Of a stretch of 64,000 nt of DNA, positions 6,203 through 15,027 are shown in pieces. The position numbers were made by a program, and so were the translations under genes. Where the stretch lies: NCBI RefSeq assembly GCF_016820445.1, contig NZ_JADHDT010000004.1, positions 1 to 64,000 of the forward strand. Reading direction: 5' to 3'. The notes beneath the pieces are model-generated. The model worked only from the letters and a program-made list of their open reading frames with translations. It did no database searches and was not told the origin of the DNA. The stretch's first letter is position 1; each line of letters starts with the position of its first letter. Source of the DNA: Sphingomonas beigongshangi (GTDB lineage: Bacteria; Pseudomonadota; Alphaproteobacteria; Sphingomonadales; Sphingomonadaceae).

Positions 6203-6798
6203 AGCAGCAACTCCTTCGCTTTCGCAAGCTGCGCCTGCCGATCGGCAAGGCCATTCGTCCCGCCGTTCACGCGCTTGGTGATGGTCAGGACATCGTCAGC
6301 ATCCGCTAGTTCGTTGAGGCCTCGCATCTGCCAGAAGTGGCATGCAGCCATCAGGCCGACCGAGGGGAGGGCGACGATCTCGGGATGCTGTTCGAAGTCG
6401 ATACCCAGCGCGCGGCCGAACAGGCGGTAATTCGCCCGGCCCGTAAGCTGGATCGGCCCGCGCCCCTTGTATCGGTAGCCGTCGCCGGGCTGCGTGTTCC
6501 CAAGCAGGCCACGCCCCTCATAGGCGCGCTGCGCGTCTGTCGGCCCCCAGATTTCTTCCATGTATCGGAAGCCACCGCTTTCGTGCGCGACCTGCGCCAT
6601 GAAGTGCGCGAGGCGCAGGGGCTTGTCCGCGATGCCATAGGTGTTGAGGTGCACCGCGGCGGACAGACCAAGCTCAGGCGCGATCGTCGGCAGCGCGCCA
6701 AATCGGGCGAACAGAGCGCGGTAGGTGTCGCGGCCGGCAATACCGTCCTGCATCAGCCCCAGCCGCCCTTGTAGGCGCTTCGCGTCGTCTACGGTCAT
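6199..6798 (-). CDS. GH19 chitinase-like endolysin
   Basis: 199 residues. The GH19 domain spans about residues 40-199: AQVAHESGGFRYMEEIW with catalytic-type Glu73 and Glu81/82, then YKGRGPIQLTGRANY, the substrate-cleft motif, and FWQMRGLNELAD. The N-terminus (DAKRLQGRLGLMQDGIAG) resembles a short peptidoglycan-binding fragment. No signal peptide is seen, so export needs the holin next door. It degrades the cell wall glycan at the end of infection. Confidence 0.9.
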   Translation of the reverse strand: MTVDDAKRLQGRLGLMQDGIAGRDTYRALFARFGALPTIAPELGLSAAVHLNTYGIADKPLRLAHFMAQVAHESGGFRYMEEIWGPTDAQRAYEGRGLLGNTQPGDGYRYKGRGPIQLTGRANYRLFGRALGIDFEQHPEIVALPSVGLMAACHFWQMRGLNELADADDVLTITKRVNGGTNGLADRQAQLAKAKELLL

Positions 6799-7196
6799 TC
6801 GTCGTCCTCTGGTAGGTAGTTGCGGCGGCCGTCCCTTCCGAGAAAATGAGCGGTGGATTTGCTATTCTGAGCGATGGCGCGCTTCAGGCCCGACACCTCG
6901 TCCTCAAGGCCCTTGATCTTGATATCCTTCGTGCGGCCTTCTGCCTCTAGCTCGGCAATGCGGTGCGTCAGGCGCGTAGTGTCTTCCGTCCAGCGCCTGC
7001 GCTCACGGTCGAACTCTTCGGTCAGGCGCTTGATCGCCGCTTCGTGCGCGTCGACAAGTTCCTTCCATTTGCCGAGGATCATGGCGCTTTCGTCCACGTC
7101 GGTTTTCCGGCGCGTGGAAAGGAAGACCAGCGTCGGCCCAACCGCAGCAGCGATCCACCCGCTGACGGCGCCCCAATTCGCCTCCAGCCAGCTCAT
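6795..7196 (-). CDS. Membrane-anchored coiled-coil phage protein (133 aa)
   Basis: An N-terminal hydrophobic segment (WIAAAVGPTLVFLS) is followed by about 90 residues of heptad-like charged sequence, with clear coiled-coil character from LVDAHEAAIKRLTEEF onward. Start at ATG 7196 gives an ATGA overlap with the upstream gene. Proteins of this kind are common near phage lysis genes. Function unknown; possibly part of lysis or host-membrane modification. Confidence 0.6.
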   Translation of the reverse strand: MSWLEANWGAVSGWIAAAVGPTLVFLSTRRKTDVDESAMILGKWKELVDAHEAAIKRLTEEFDRERRRWTEDTTRLTHRIAELEAEGRTKDIKIKGLEDEVSGLKRAIAQNSKSTAHFLGRDGRRNYLPEDDE

Positions 7197-7540
7197 TTGT
7201 GTTTCCAGACTCGCCAGAGGCCGCGGTACATCAGCACGACGGCCCACACCCCCAAACCGGCCCCGAGCGAGCCAAGCGCCTGCACAAGCGGGTTCTGGAT
7301 GTCCTGCGAGCCGAACCAGAAGGTAATCGCGGTCAGTCCCTGGACGACGAAGAACGCCCCGAAGGCGAAGGACGTAAAGCGCAGGTTGAGGACGGCTTTC
7401 ATGCCGCGTTCCGTCACGAACGGGCCAAGCCGAAAGACGCGGTTGAGCGGACGCACCGCCCATAGCCTGATGGACAGCACGAGAAAGCCTAGCCCCAGCG
7501 CGAGCATGGCTGGGCCGACCAACAGGCGCGCGTCGAACAT
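7193..7540 (-). CDS. Phage membrane protein (115 aa)
   Basis: Three hydrophobic segments (LLVGPAMLALGLGFLVL, SFAFGAFFVVQGLTAITFWF, LGSLGAGLGVWAVVLMY). ATG 7540 overlaps the upstream stop (TGATG). It lies in a run of four membrane genes upstream of the endolysin. Could be a holin/antiholin relative or a superinfection protein; undecided. Confidence 0.55.
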   Translation of the reverse strand: MFDARLLVGPAMLALGLGFLVLSIRLWAVRPLNRVFRLGPFVTERGMKAVLNLRFTSFAFGAFFVVQGLTAITFWFGSQDIQNPLVQALGSLGAGLGVWAVVLMYRGLWRVWKHK

Positions 7541-7992
7541 CAGGCATAAGCCCGTGCGCGTCGTACGAACGCGATCAGTTTCGCCAGCACATCCGAACCA
7601 TTCGGGTCGCTTGCTTTCAGCCAGTGGCGGACAGCCTTGCGCCATTCTCCCGAGGCAATCAGGATGATCGCCTGTGCGACCGACAGGCCATACACTGCCC
7701 ATCCGGCTAGGAACGGCTCATCAATTTGGTACGCAGCGGCGACCGACAGGGGCACGAACAGCGCAGCAGATACGAAGCAGGTGAACAGCCTGGCCTGATG
7801 CATGGCTACCATCCCGCACATGGCGAAGATGACCATCTGCGATATCGGCTCGTTATAGCCCATGTCATAGGCCGCTTGGGTGCCAAGCCGGGCAGCGACG
7901 ACCAGCGCCGCCACCCGGTTGATGGGCGCCAACGGCAGAACACCGAACATAACCAGTGCCCAATATGCATAGATTGGCGCCCAGCCCGACAT
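7540..7992 (-). CDS. Phage membrane protein (150 aa)
   Basis: Four likely membrane segments (AYWALVMFGVLPLAPI, QMVIFAMCGMVAMHQA, FTCFVSAALFVPLSVAAAY, AGWAVYGLSVAQAIILIA) and a basic C-terminus. Coupled to the Pro-Thr mini-protein upstream (TAATG) and the next membrane gene downstream. No known family. Confidence 0.55.
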   Translation of the reverse strand: MSGWAPIYAYWALVMFGVLPLAPINRVAALVVAARLGTQAAYDMGYNEPISQMVIFAMCGMVAMHQARLFTCFVSAALFVPLSVAAAYQIDEPFLAGWAVYGLSVAQAIILIASGEWRKAVRHWLKASDPNGSDVLAKLIAFVRRARAYA

Positions 7993-8099
7993 TAGCGCGT
8001 CGGGGTCGGCGTGGGAGTGGGCGTGGGCGTGGGCGACGGGGTCGGCGTCGGCACGGGGTGCGACTGATCGTCGTCAAGGGGCGTGTCGGTATCGGGCAT
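7992..8099 (-). CDS. Pro-Thr repeat mini-protein (35 aa)
   Basis: MPDTDTPLDDDQSHPVP followed by a run of Pro-Thr dipeptides and a final Arg. It overlaps both neighbours (TAATG at each end), so it is embedded in the operon and probably translated. Pro-Thr linkers of the same kind occur in the two SGNH hydrolases of this prophage. It could be a tether, or a left-over linker. Confidence 0.5.
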   Translation of the reverse strand: MPDTDTPLDDDQSHPVPTPTPSPTPTPTPTPTPTR

Positions 8100-8233
8100 T
8101 ACTGGTCTCCTGCCTGATTAGCGTCAGGCTGCGCATCTTTCTGCTGCTGCTGAAGCAGCGCCTGCATCTCGCGCTTTTTGCGCCCTTCCGGCATGGCTGC
8201 GATGTTCGCTGCCAGCAGATCGTCATCAGGCAT
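8099..8233 (-). CDS. Small hypothetical protein (44 aa)
   Basis: MPDDDLLAANIAAMPEGRKK, then a Gln-rich helix (LLQQQQKD). The stop overlaps the next gene (TAATG), and the ATG overlaps the tailspike stop (TGATG). Small charged proteins directly after a fibre gene are frequent in phages; role unknown. Confidence 0.5.
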   Translation of the reverse strand: MPDDDLLAANIAAMPEGRKKREMQALLQQQQKDAQPDANQAGDQ

Positions 8234-10530
8234 CACACGACCTCCGTAATTGCGTTCTGGTTGGAAGAATTACGGTACCATTCGCCCGGCCCAAGACCGG
8301 CTGCGCGCGCGTCGCCATTGCTCGGGAACGACGGATTTTGCTTGACCAGCGTGCCACCGAATGGGTTCAAAAAGAGGGGTCGGGATTGGGTGCCGCCCGT
8401 CTGCCCTGCCTGCACCCATGCGCTGGTTTCGTCCGCGCCCATCGATACAACGTTGCCCGCTGGCGATCTTCCCGCCGGGTCGCCGGGGCCGACGAAGCTT
8501 GGAGATACCGCGCCAATGTCGGAGGCAGCGGTGACCCCATGAACAGGGCGATCCACGCCAGCAGCCAAGCGGGGGGCATAGGCCAAAGCCCGATCCCCAG
8601 CAGCCTGCCGGTCCATCACCAGTCGCCCAGACGCAACACGCGATCCATTCACAGCGCCAAGAACGCCACATCCGCTGCTCGACGGATCGAACATAATGCC
8701 TGCGCAAGGCTGCCCGTTTGCCTCTCCGAAGCCACTCGACGGGTGCACCGTGTTGACCACGTCGGTAATTGTGCCAGTACCTACCCTGATGTCGCGGCAG
8801 TTGTTTGCGGTTCGAATGCCGCCAAGGTTGGCCCTGCTGAGATTGAACACATCGATCGCGGCATTGATGGTGCGGTCGTTGAAAAAAACGCTATAAGTAC
8901 CCGAACCAACACACTGAATGTTGACCATATTGATTGCGGCGCAGAGCCGGTCGAAAAGAATGTTATTTCCTGCGGTTCCACCATCAGGGTCTTGGCCAAA
9001 AAGGTACTGGTGGATATTGACGTTGGCGATATTGATACCAAGCACATTGTCAAAAAACGTCAGAGCCTCGTCGCTCTTTAGGTCGCTCGCGGTAAAATCC
9101 TGAATGTTGATGCGCTTTGCCGATCGAAAACCAAGCCCGGTCGCGACCACATTGCGAACGGTCAAGTCCGGCGACGAAAAGCCAATCGTGTTTTCGATGG
9201 ATGCCCCAATGTAGCGCACATCCTCTAGGATCGTCTTGCGCAGCCGGATATTGCGGGCGAGGTTGAACCGAAGACCACCGCCGCCACCACCGCCGTTGAC
9301 GTTCGAAATCCGCGCGTAACCGTCAAACAAGACGTTCTCAACTGGCGCATACACCTTGTAGATGCGGATATTCGCAGCAGTCGGCATGTCGACGTTTAGC
9401 ATATCGCGCACGGTGATGAGCGATGGGGTCGTCACCTGAACTTCCTGCGGCTCAAGCACCAAGGCAGCCGGGTCGGTGACATCCACGATTTGAATCATGT
9501 CGCCAGAGACAAGCGTCTCTCCGCTCGTATTGGTGAACTGGATTTCACGCTGCCCTCGCACGATCGGGGCGTTTACAGTGCCGATGTTTCCAGTCGTTAG
9601 CCCCAAGCCAAACAAGCTGAAATCGTTCACATCGGCAGTAATGCCAGACCCGCGATCGAAGTTGTGCCGCTGGTTGGATTTCAATGCGACCTGCTGTTCA
9701 AGAAGCACCTCAAAGCCCTGCGGGTAGTCAATCTGCGCAGGATTGAGATTGATCATCTCCTGGTAGTTTTCGGCGTCGTTGCTTCCGGCGTTGTTGCAAT
9801 AGTCGGTGACCTTTACGGTTTCGCCGTTGCGATCACGCAACAGCCGGCGGATGGCCGGGCCTCCGAGCGGGTTTTGGAACGTAATGCCTTCATCGCCCTG
9901 CCGAACAAGCGCTCCGGTCGTTAGCGGTATGCTGTTGAGCGCGATGATGTTGACGCCATCGGCCGTGTAGGGGGCGCCGGAGGTTTGATAATTGAAGAGG
10001 CCGTTCGGAACCCCGCCATCGCTCCCCGCTTTCGCCGCGAGGCGGGGGGAAGGGTAGAGCGTTGGATCAATAGCTTTCAGCGCCGCAAGCGTTCCGAATG
10101 CGCTGTCGGATGCGCCAGTCGGGCCAGCGAAGCTGTTAGCGACTAGCGCCGTTGGACTGCCCGTGCTCTGATCGAAACCCAGCAACATCCCTGCACGCGC
10201 GGAGGCAGAGGGCAGGGTACCGGCGTCTTCGTTGACCGGAACCAGCAAAGCCCGCTCTTTGAGCTGGAGCGCATCGACCATCGTGATGTTGGTGGTGCTG
10301 ATCTGCACCGTGCCCGTCATGACCGTGATCGTGTATTTGCCGTCAGCGACGTAGAAGGCATACGAGCCGAGCTGGTCGGTCAGGATCGGCTGCCCCAGCG
10401 GGGAGGTACCTGCCTCATCGGCGTAGATCGTTGCCAGCGATCCGTCCGACGTCTGGTAGACGTTGACCTGCGCGCCGTAGATCGGCTTCCCGTCGACCGC
10501 GCTGGCGACAGAGTTCTGATACTTGATCAT
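8233..10530 (-). CDS. Tail fibre/tailspike with beta-helix region
   Basis: 765 residues from ATG 10530. Residues 1-110 (KYQNSVASAVDGKPIYGAQV, QILTDQLGSYAFYVADGKY) form a beta-sandwich of the kind used by phage appendages. From about residue 290 to 640 runs repetitive beta-rich sequence (for example IRLRKTILEDVRYIGASIEN, GINIANVNIHQYLFGQ) typical of a right-handed parallel beta-helix, as in polysaccharide-binding or depolymerising tailspikes. Likely the receptor-binding protein. No catalytic residues can be assigned by eye. Confidence 0.75.
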   Translation of the reverse strand: MIKYQNSVASAVDGKPIYGAQVNVYQTSDGSLATIYADEAGTSPLGQPILTDQLGSYAFYVADGKYTITVMTGTVQISTTNITMVDALQLKERALLVPVNEDAGTLPSASARAGMLLGFDQSTGSPTALVANSFAGPTGASDSAFGTLAALKAIDPTLYPSPRLAAKAGSDGGVPNGLFNYQTSGAPYTADGVNIIALNSIPLTTGALVRQGDEGITFQNPLGGPAIRRLLRDRNGETVKVTDYCNNAGSNDAENYQEMINLNPAQIDYPQGFEVLLEQQVALKSNQRHNFDRGSGITADVNDFSLFGLGLTTGNIGTVNAPIVRGQREIQFTNTSGETLVSGDMIQIVDVTDPAALVLEPQEVQVTTPSLITVRDMLNVDMPTAANIRIYKVYAPVENVLFDGYARISNVNGGGGGGGLRFNLARNIRLRKTILEDVRYIGASIENTIGFSSPDLTVRNVVATGLGFRSAKRINIQDFTASDLKSDEALTFFDNVLGINIANVNIHQYLFGQDPDGGTAGNNILFDRLCAAINMVNIQCVGSGTYSVFFNDRTINAAIDVFNLSRANLGGIRTANNCRDIRVGTGTITDVVNTVHPSSGFGEANGQPCAGIMFDPSSSGCGVLGAVNGSRVASGRLVMDRQAAGDRALAYAPRLAAGVDRPVHGVTAASDIGAVSPSFVGPGDPAGRSPAGNVVSMGADETSAWVQAGQTGGTQSRPLFLNPFGGTLVKQNPSFPSNGDARAAGLGPGEWYRNSSNQNAITEVV

Positions 10531-10976
10531 CAGCGGCCCCAGGAGAAGTCGGCTTGCACCATGACCTGCGCGGTAAGCCCGTTCGCATCGGTTACGGTGT
10601 CGGTGAAGAAGGCCACGTCGGACGAATAAGGGTCGCCCGTGCCGGGGCATGTGAACGTCGTGGTATCGCTGGACGGTGAAGTAGCTCTTGCGGGCGATCC
10701 GGCCGAGACGGTCCACACATGGCTGTAAGGCGCCGTGCCGCCGTCTACGGACACGGTCACAGCAGACGTGACCGCCGGCCGGAAGGATGAAGTCGAGTAC
10801 CCGCTGACGGCGTTCGGATTGGCGCTGAGACGGATGCCGCGGCGATAGAACAGGCTGAGCCCATCCGGCGTGCGGATCATCATGCGGTCGATCGGGTTAA
10901 GCGTACCGTCAGCCTTGCGCACCCGCGCTTCCGTGGCGAGCCGTAGCGCAGCGGTATCGCGGATGCGCAGCGTCAC
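10530..10976 (-). CDS. Tail-associated protein with PKD/Ig-like domain
   Basis: 148 residues. The N-terminus (LRIRDTAALRLATEARVRKADGTL) is followed by a beta-sandwich (VTVSVDGGTAPYSHVWTVSA, then FFTDTVTDANGLTAQ) that looks like a PKD or Ig-like fold. Overlaps the tailspike ATG (TGATG). Such small Ig-like proteins decorate tails and may aid surface binding. Confidence 0.6.
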   Translation of the reverse strand: MTLRIRDTAALRLATEARVRKADGTLNPIDRMMIRTPDGLSLFYRRGIRLSANPNAVSGYSTSSFRPAVTSAVTVSVDGGTAPYSHVWTVSAGSPARATSPSSDTTTFTCPGTGDPYSSDVAFFTDTVTDANGLTAQVMVQADFSWGR

Positions 10977-11344
10977 GAGAGGATGATCCAGATGTCGCCA
11001 GGCAGGCTCGTAGGATCTGCTGCACCGGATGCCGTCACGAAAATGCGGCCCGACGTGAAGGTGCTGGTAGCGTGGTAGAGGTGAGGCCCTGCGCCCTGAC
11101 GGACGAGATTGCCCGTCATCTGGTCGCTACCCTCGGTGCCCACAGCCTTAATCGCCGTGCGGGCATCTGCGATCGTGTTCGCGGAATAGAAAGTGCCAAG
11201 AGCGCGACTGAACGCAGCACGCAGCTGCGCCATAATCTCGCGACCCATGTTGTTCAGGTTGCCGGGCGGGCAGTTCTCTCCGATGAACACGGACCCTACG
11301 GTCGTGTTCTCAGATGCTGTCGTGCTCCAGTCGCTGAAGGCCAT
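10973..11344 (-). CDS. Phage tail fibre-type protein (123 aa)
   Basis: ASENTTVGSVFIGENCPPGN followed by LNNMGREIMAQLRAAFS is a recurrent module at the start of phage tail-fibre proteins (x-N-T-T-V-x-G-V-x-I-x-E-x-C-P-P-G-N-x-N). A second beta-rich part resembles the head-binding section of fibres. It is the first gene after a gap in the late operon and is preceded by the shared leader motif at 11366-11391. Confidence 0.65.
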   Translation of the reverse strand: MAFSDWSTTASENTTVGSVFIGENCPPGNLNNMGREIMAQLRAAFSRALGTFYSANTIADARTAIKAVGTEGSDQMTGNLVRQGAGPHLYHATSTFTSGRIFVTASGAADPTSLPGDIWIILS

Positions 11345-11365
11345 GCGCGTCTCCGTTTCCTTGTG

Positions 11366-11391
11366 CGAAAACGGCTGCGCGAAGGCTGGGC
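11366..11391 (-). promoter_or_regulatory. Leader motif shared with 17285-17318
   Basis: Read on the minus strand, GCCCAGCCTTCGCGCAGCCG and the following TTTTCG recur, with small insertions, upstream of the gene at 17274. Both copies sit in gaps of the otherwise gapless late operon, 11-22 bp before a start codon. They may be phage late promoters or RNA leader elements. Confidence 0.4.
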
Positions 11392-11446
11392 CTGTGCTGA
11401 TTACTTAGCGGAAATTGGGGGGGATGGCAAGAACGTTGACGGTTGA

Positions 11447-11671
11447 ATGCCCCTGCCATATGGCCTACAACGAGCTGTGCTTTATGTTGCTTGCGCCCTG
11501 CTTGCTGCGAATATGCTGGCCGTATGCTATTGGGGCATGCGAATATGGCTCATCTTAGTGCGTGCTAGCGACCTTAACCTTTCTAGCCAAGAACAGACGA
11601 GGCAAGTTGTTGACGAGGTTAGCGCCCGCCTAGTTGATGTTGAGCGCATTGCCAGGCGCATGATGTCGTGA
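11447..11671 (+). CDS. Small membrane protein, first gene of a rightward moron
   Basis: 74 residues with one or two membrane segments (AVLYVACALLAANMLAVCYWG, RIWLILV) and a soluble helical tail (QTRQVVDEVSARLVDVERIA). It is on the opposite strand to the surrounding late genes and overlaps the next gene by ATGA. A weak promoter-like TTGACG lies at 11436. Probably expressed independently of the late operon, as morons are; function unknown. Confidence 0.5.
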   Translation: MPLPYGLQRAVLYVACALLAANMLAVCYWGMRIWLILVRASDLNLSSQEQTRQVVDEVSARLVDVERIARRMMS

Positions 11672-11940
11672 CATGGACAACCGCCTTCGTCATCGCATTC
11701 AGTGTGTGCGCCGGCAACCTCTTGTTTGGCTTATATGACCGATGGCGGGCCAAGCTTAATAAGCGGGTGGAAATCCCCGCGTATCGGAATTGGCGCGGGG
11801 TTTATGTGCCCGACCTTCACTTAATCCGCGCAAAGCGCGCCGGGATTGCGGCCTACATCATCGGCTTCATCGTTATTATGGCGCTGTCTTACTTCTTCTT
11901 GACGCACCTACCGCCCGATCTGGTTCGCAGCACCCACTGA
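11668..11940 (+). CDS. Small membrane protein, second gene of the moron
   Basis: 90 residues: N-terminal membrane segment (AFVIAFSVCAGNLLFGLY), basic cytoplasmic loop, and C-terminal segment (AAYIIGFIVIMALSYFFL). Its 3' end overlaps the 3' end of the internal virion gene by 33 bp, so the two are convergent. With its partner it may alter the host envelope, for example in superinfection exclusion (inference). Confidence 0.5.
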   Translation: MTWTTAFVIAFSVCAGNLLFGLYDRWRAKLNKRVEIPAYRNWRGVYVPDLHLIRAKRAGIAAYIIGFIVIMALSYFFLTHLPPDLVRSTH

Positions 11941-14900
11941 TCCACCGCTGAACATCATGCCAAGCCGCTTAGGCCGAGTGGCCTCGACTAGCCTCTGGTA
12001 GGCATCTTGCGCGGCAATCAGCTCATCGATTTTCGTCAGATTCTGAGCAGGATTAATGTTCAGCAAGGATGGAGCAATCGCGTCGGCCTTAGCCACCGCA
12101 AGCTTACCGACGCCGAATTTACGTGCATCACGCACATAGTTTCCAGCCATTGCGCGAAGCATAGTGGTGACCGGCATGCCGCCAGCCAAAACGCTTGCAC
12201 CTATGTCGATGCCAGCTTGCGTCATTGGATTCTCCAAGAATCCTTCGTCCGCAATCTGTCGCTGAGCTGTCTTGGAGTTGCCAAGCACGGCGTTGCTGGT
12301 CTGCTGCATCGAGCGCTCTAGATCGCGCTGACGCAGCAACTGGCTTACTCCCGGCGTGTTGCCGTAGAGCGTGCTCAGCCGCTGCTCTGCCGCCGGTGTC
12401 CCCAGCGTGGCCTCGAACGGATTGGTGCTGTAGCGGACGTTATTGCCCTGCTTCATCAACTGGTCCCGGTAGCCAAGCTGCATTTGCGCAAGATGCTCGG
12501 GGCTCTGCGTGCCAACCTGCATCGCCAATTCGTCGGGGTTCAGGCTGAATGCGTCCTGACCTCGCGCAAGTGCATCACGGGCCTGAACAGGGCCGGCGTA
12601 GGCATTGCGGGCAGCGCCATAGGCGGGGTTTATCCTGTCAACCTCGTTGAGGAACTGACTGCGAACTTGGTTCTGAGCGCGGCCCGCCTCATCTAGGACC
12701 AGCCGTCCGGTGATCGGATTGCGCTGCTGCTCCAGCACATCATCCATGCCCCGCTTGACGTAATCAAGCGTCTGCGTGGTGTAGCCGGGGACGTTTGCCG
12801 GCAGCGACGGGTCGGGCGCTTGGTTCAACGCAAACTCTGCCTTTCGCAGCCCGTCACGGGCTGCCGTCAAGCGATTGCGAGCCGCGTCCATCGTTCCCGG
12901 CTGGTTCTTAGCCGCGCGGTATGCCTCCTGTGCCGCATCCAGTTCAGCACGAGCCGCGAGGTGGTTGGCAATGGCTTGGTTCGGCCGCGGGTTCAGCACG
13001 ACATTGCCGGCCTCATCCTGCGCGAAACCCAGCTCCATTGGGTTGCGGCGCTCGTTGGCGGCGATCGTGTTGGCGCGAGACAGAGCCTGACGCCCGAATG
13101 GCGTGTTGAGTGTCGATTGAATTTCGGGCGTGCTCACCACTGGCTGGGCATAAGCACGATCGTACAGCGGACCAGCAGCGATGCGCGCCTGCTCCGTCAT
13201 ATCGGCCGCCATCTGCGGGATGTTTGCAGTCGGCCCCAAATCGCGCGTTACAGCCTGCCCTAGACGGTCAATCTGACCGCGGTTGCGGGGTAGCAACGTA
13301 TTCTCAGCAATGGCTGAAGCAGTCGGGGAGCGCCGGACCGCCGCACCAGTAAGCTCGCGCAACTCTGGATGCGTATCCGCCAGAGTCATCGGCAATCCGA
13401 GGTTCTGTGCTTCGGCCAATTGGCTGCGAATGTCAGCAACACCCGCTTTTGAGGCCGCATTAGCAATCATTGCGTCGGCCGGTGCCAGCGCTGGGGCAGT
13501 AGCACGCTGCTGACCAAACAAGCCAAGCACGCGCTGTACGGGCTGACTGCGAACAGCAGCGCCGACCGGGATCGAAAGCAGATCGCCCGCCGCCTGACCG
13601 CCCACGCCAGCCAAGGCGCCGATACCGGCACCGGTAAGACGATCCTTATTGTTCTCAAGGGCACCAGTGGCTCCGCCATATGCTGCCGCACCAATGTATG
13701 GTGCGTATTTTCCAAGCGATGCGGTCAGTCCCGCAGCACGCGCGCCGGCGCCTAGGCCCATGAACCCAGCAAGGCTGCCCGCGGCATTCCCAACCAGCGA
13801 CGACTTCCAATTTTCGTTGGCCAGCGCCTGCTTGCGGTCATCCATGGCCGGGATTGATTGCGACAGCGGGCGCCCGGTGACGAGCGAGTCAATGCCCCCC
13901 AAGACCTCGTCCGCCGCGCCTCCCGTCAGGCCATTACCCGCGCCGATAACAGCAGAGGCGACAGGAGACGCCGATAGTCGGTTCCAGAGTGTCGTCGGAG
14001 CAGCAACCGAACTATCGAACGTCGGCCCCTTGTAGCCCTTCTTGACGGCATCGCGCATCGCGTCGAGCTTAGCGCCGTCGATGTCCATGCCTCCCATCGC
14101 TTTGGACGTGGCGTTGATGGTGTCGTTGCTCGCGCCCGAGCGCAGCAGAGCATCCAGCGCCTTCTCACGCTCGGGATTGCGGTCCAGCTTCGTGCCGCCA
14201 GTAGCGAGAGGACCAATCGGTGCTGGACCGCTGTCACCATTCGAGCCATCGTCGGCCTGCACAGGGCGACCATAGAAATCAAGCTGCCCCTCCTTCCTGC
14301 CAAAAACGCGCTCGGTGATCGGGCGGAACATCTCGCCAGGGTGTCGGCCCACCACGTCAAGCGGGTCGACGCCGTTACGAAGCGAGTTTTCTTTGTAATT
14401 AACCCGATCGGCAATGAACTGGCGGTTTAGTTCCGCCATGCGCCGCGCCATTTCCTGGCGTAGCTCCAACCTGTATTGCGGCGTGAACTGCCCGGTGCGG
14501 TCAAGCTGGTTCTTCAGCCGTGCCGTGATACTGTTGATCATGCTATCGGCGTTGGCCACCGATGCCTGCTCACGCTCGCGAACCACGCTGTTCGGGTCCA
14601 TGATCTTCGCATAGGCGTAGATCAGGTCCTGATCGCCGGCCGGGTTGGCCTTCGACTGGAGGCCCGCAGCATAGGCAGGAAGCGCCTGCGTGTAATTCTT
14701 GACGGACGGAAGCTGCTGGTAGTCATTGCGCAGCTTGCCGGCACGGTCGAAATTCTGGTTACTCTGCTGGTTAGCGGCGGTGAACGCGGCAGTGCCAGCC
14801 TGCGCTACCGTCTTCTGCTGCTCGGCTGCGTTGGTCGCCTGGGTCTGCGACATATCGAGTCGCAGCTTGTCAAGTTGAGCCTGCTGCGTCGCGTCCTTCA

Positions 14901-15027
14901 GAGGGTCCTTTGGCAGGGAAAACACCCTCCCCTGCGCAGACGGCGCGTTGTCGTACCCGACGACCCGGACATTTCCGTTGCCCAGGTCCTCGTAGATCAC
15001 GCCATCGTGCTTGAACGTCTGCGGCAT
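11908..15027 (-). CDS. Large internal virion / DNA-ejection protein
   Basis: 1039 residues from ATG 15027. The N-terminal 250 residues are Gln/Ala-rich and helical. Around residues 355-510 lies a Gly/Ala-rich amphipathic region (VIGAGNGLTGGAADEVLGG, AAYGGATGALEN, GIGALAGVGGQAAGDLL) that could insert into membranes. The rest is long helical sequence. Size, composition and place next to a lytic transglycosylase and S74/GNAT-like genes match podoviral ejection proteins that form a conduit across the envelope. It has no enzymatic motif. Confidence 0.7.
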   Translation of the reverse strand: MPQTFKHDGVIYEDLGNGNVRVVGYDNAPSAQGRVFSLPKDPLKDATQQAQLDKLRLDMSQTQATNAAEQQKTVAQAGTAAFTAANQQSNQNFDRAGKLRNDYQQLPSVKNYTQALPAYAAGLQSKANPAGDQDLIYAYAKIMDPNSVVREREQASVANADSMINSITARLKNQLDRTGQFTPQYRLELRQEMARRMAELNRQFIADRVNYKENSLRNGVDPLDVVGRHPGEMFRPITERVFGRKEGQLDFYGRPVQADDGSNGDSGPAPIGPLATGGTKLDRNPEREKALDALLRSGASNDTINATSKAMGGMDIDGAKLDAMRDAVKKGYKGPTFDSSVAAPTTLWNRLSASPVASAVIGAGNGLTGGAADEVLGGIDSLVTGRPLSQSIPAMDDRKQALANENWKSSLVGNAAGSLAGFMGLGAGARAAGLTASLGKYAPYIGAAAYGGATGALENNKDRLTGAGIGALAGVGGQAAGDLLSIPVGAAVRSQPVQRVLGLFGQQRATAPALAPADAMIANAASKAGVADIRSQLAEAQNLGLPMTLADTHPELRELTGAAVRRSPTASAIAENTLLPRNRGQIDRLGQAVTRDLGPTANIPQMAADMTEQARIAAGPLYDRAYAQPVVSTPEIQSTLNTPFGRQALSRANTIAANERRNPMELGFAQDEAGNVVLNPRPNQAIANHLAARAELDAAQEAYRAAKNQPGTMDAARNRLTAARDGLRKAEFALNQAPDPSLPANVPGYTTQTLDYVKRGMDDVLEQQRNPITGRLVLDEAGRAQNQVRSQFLNEVDRINPAYGAARNAYAGPVQARDALARGQDAFSLNPDELAMQVGTQSPEHLAQMQLGYRDQLMKQGNNVRYSTNPFEATLGTPAAEQRLSTLYGNTPGVSQLLRQRDLERSMQQTSNAVLGNSKTAQRQIADEGFLENPMTQAGIDIGASVLAGGMPVTTMLRAMAGNYVRDARKFGVGKLAVAKADAIAPSLLNINPAQNLTKIDELIAAQDAYQRLVEATRPKRLGMMFSGGSVGAANQIGR

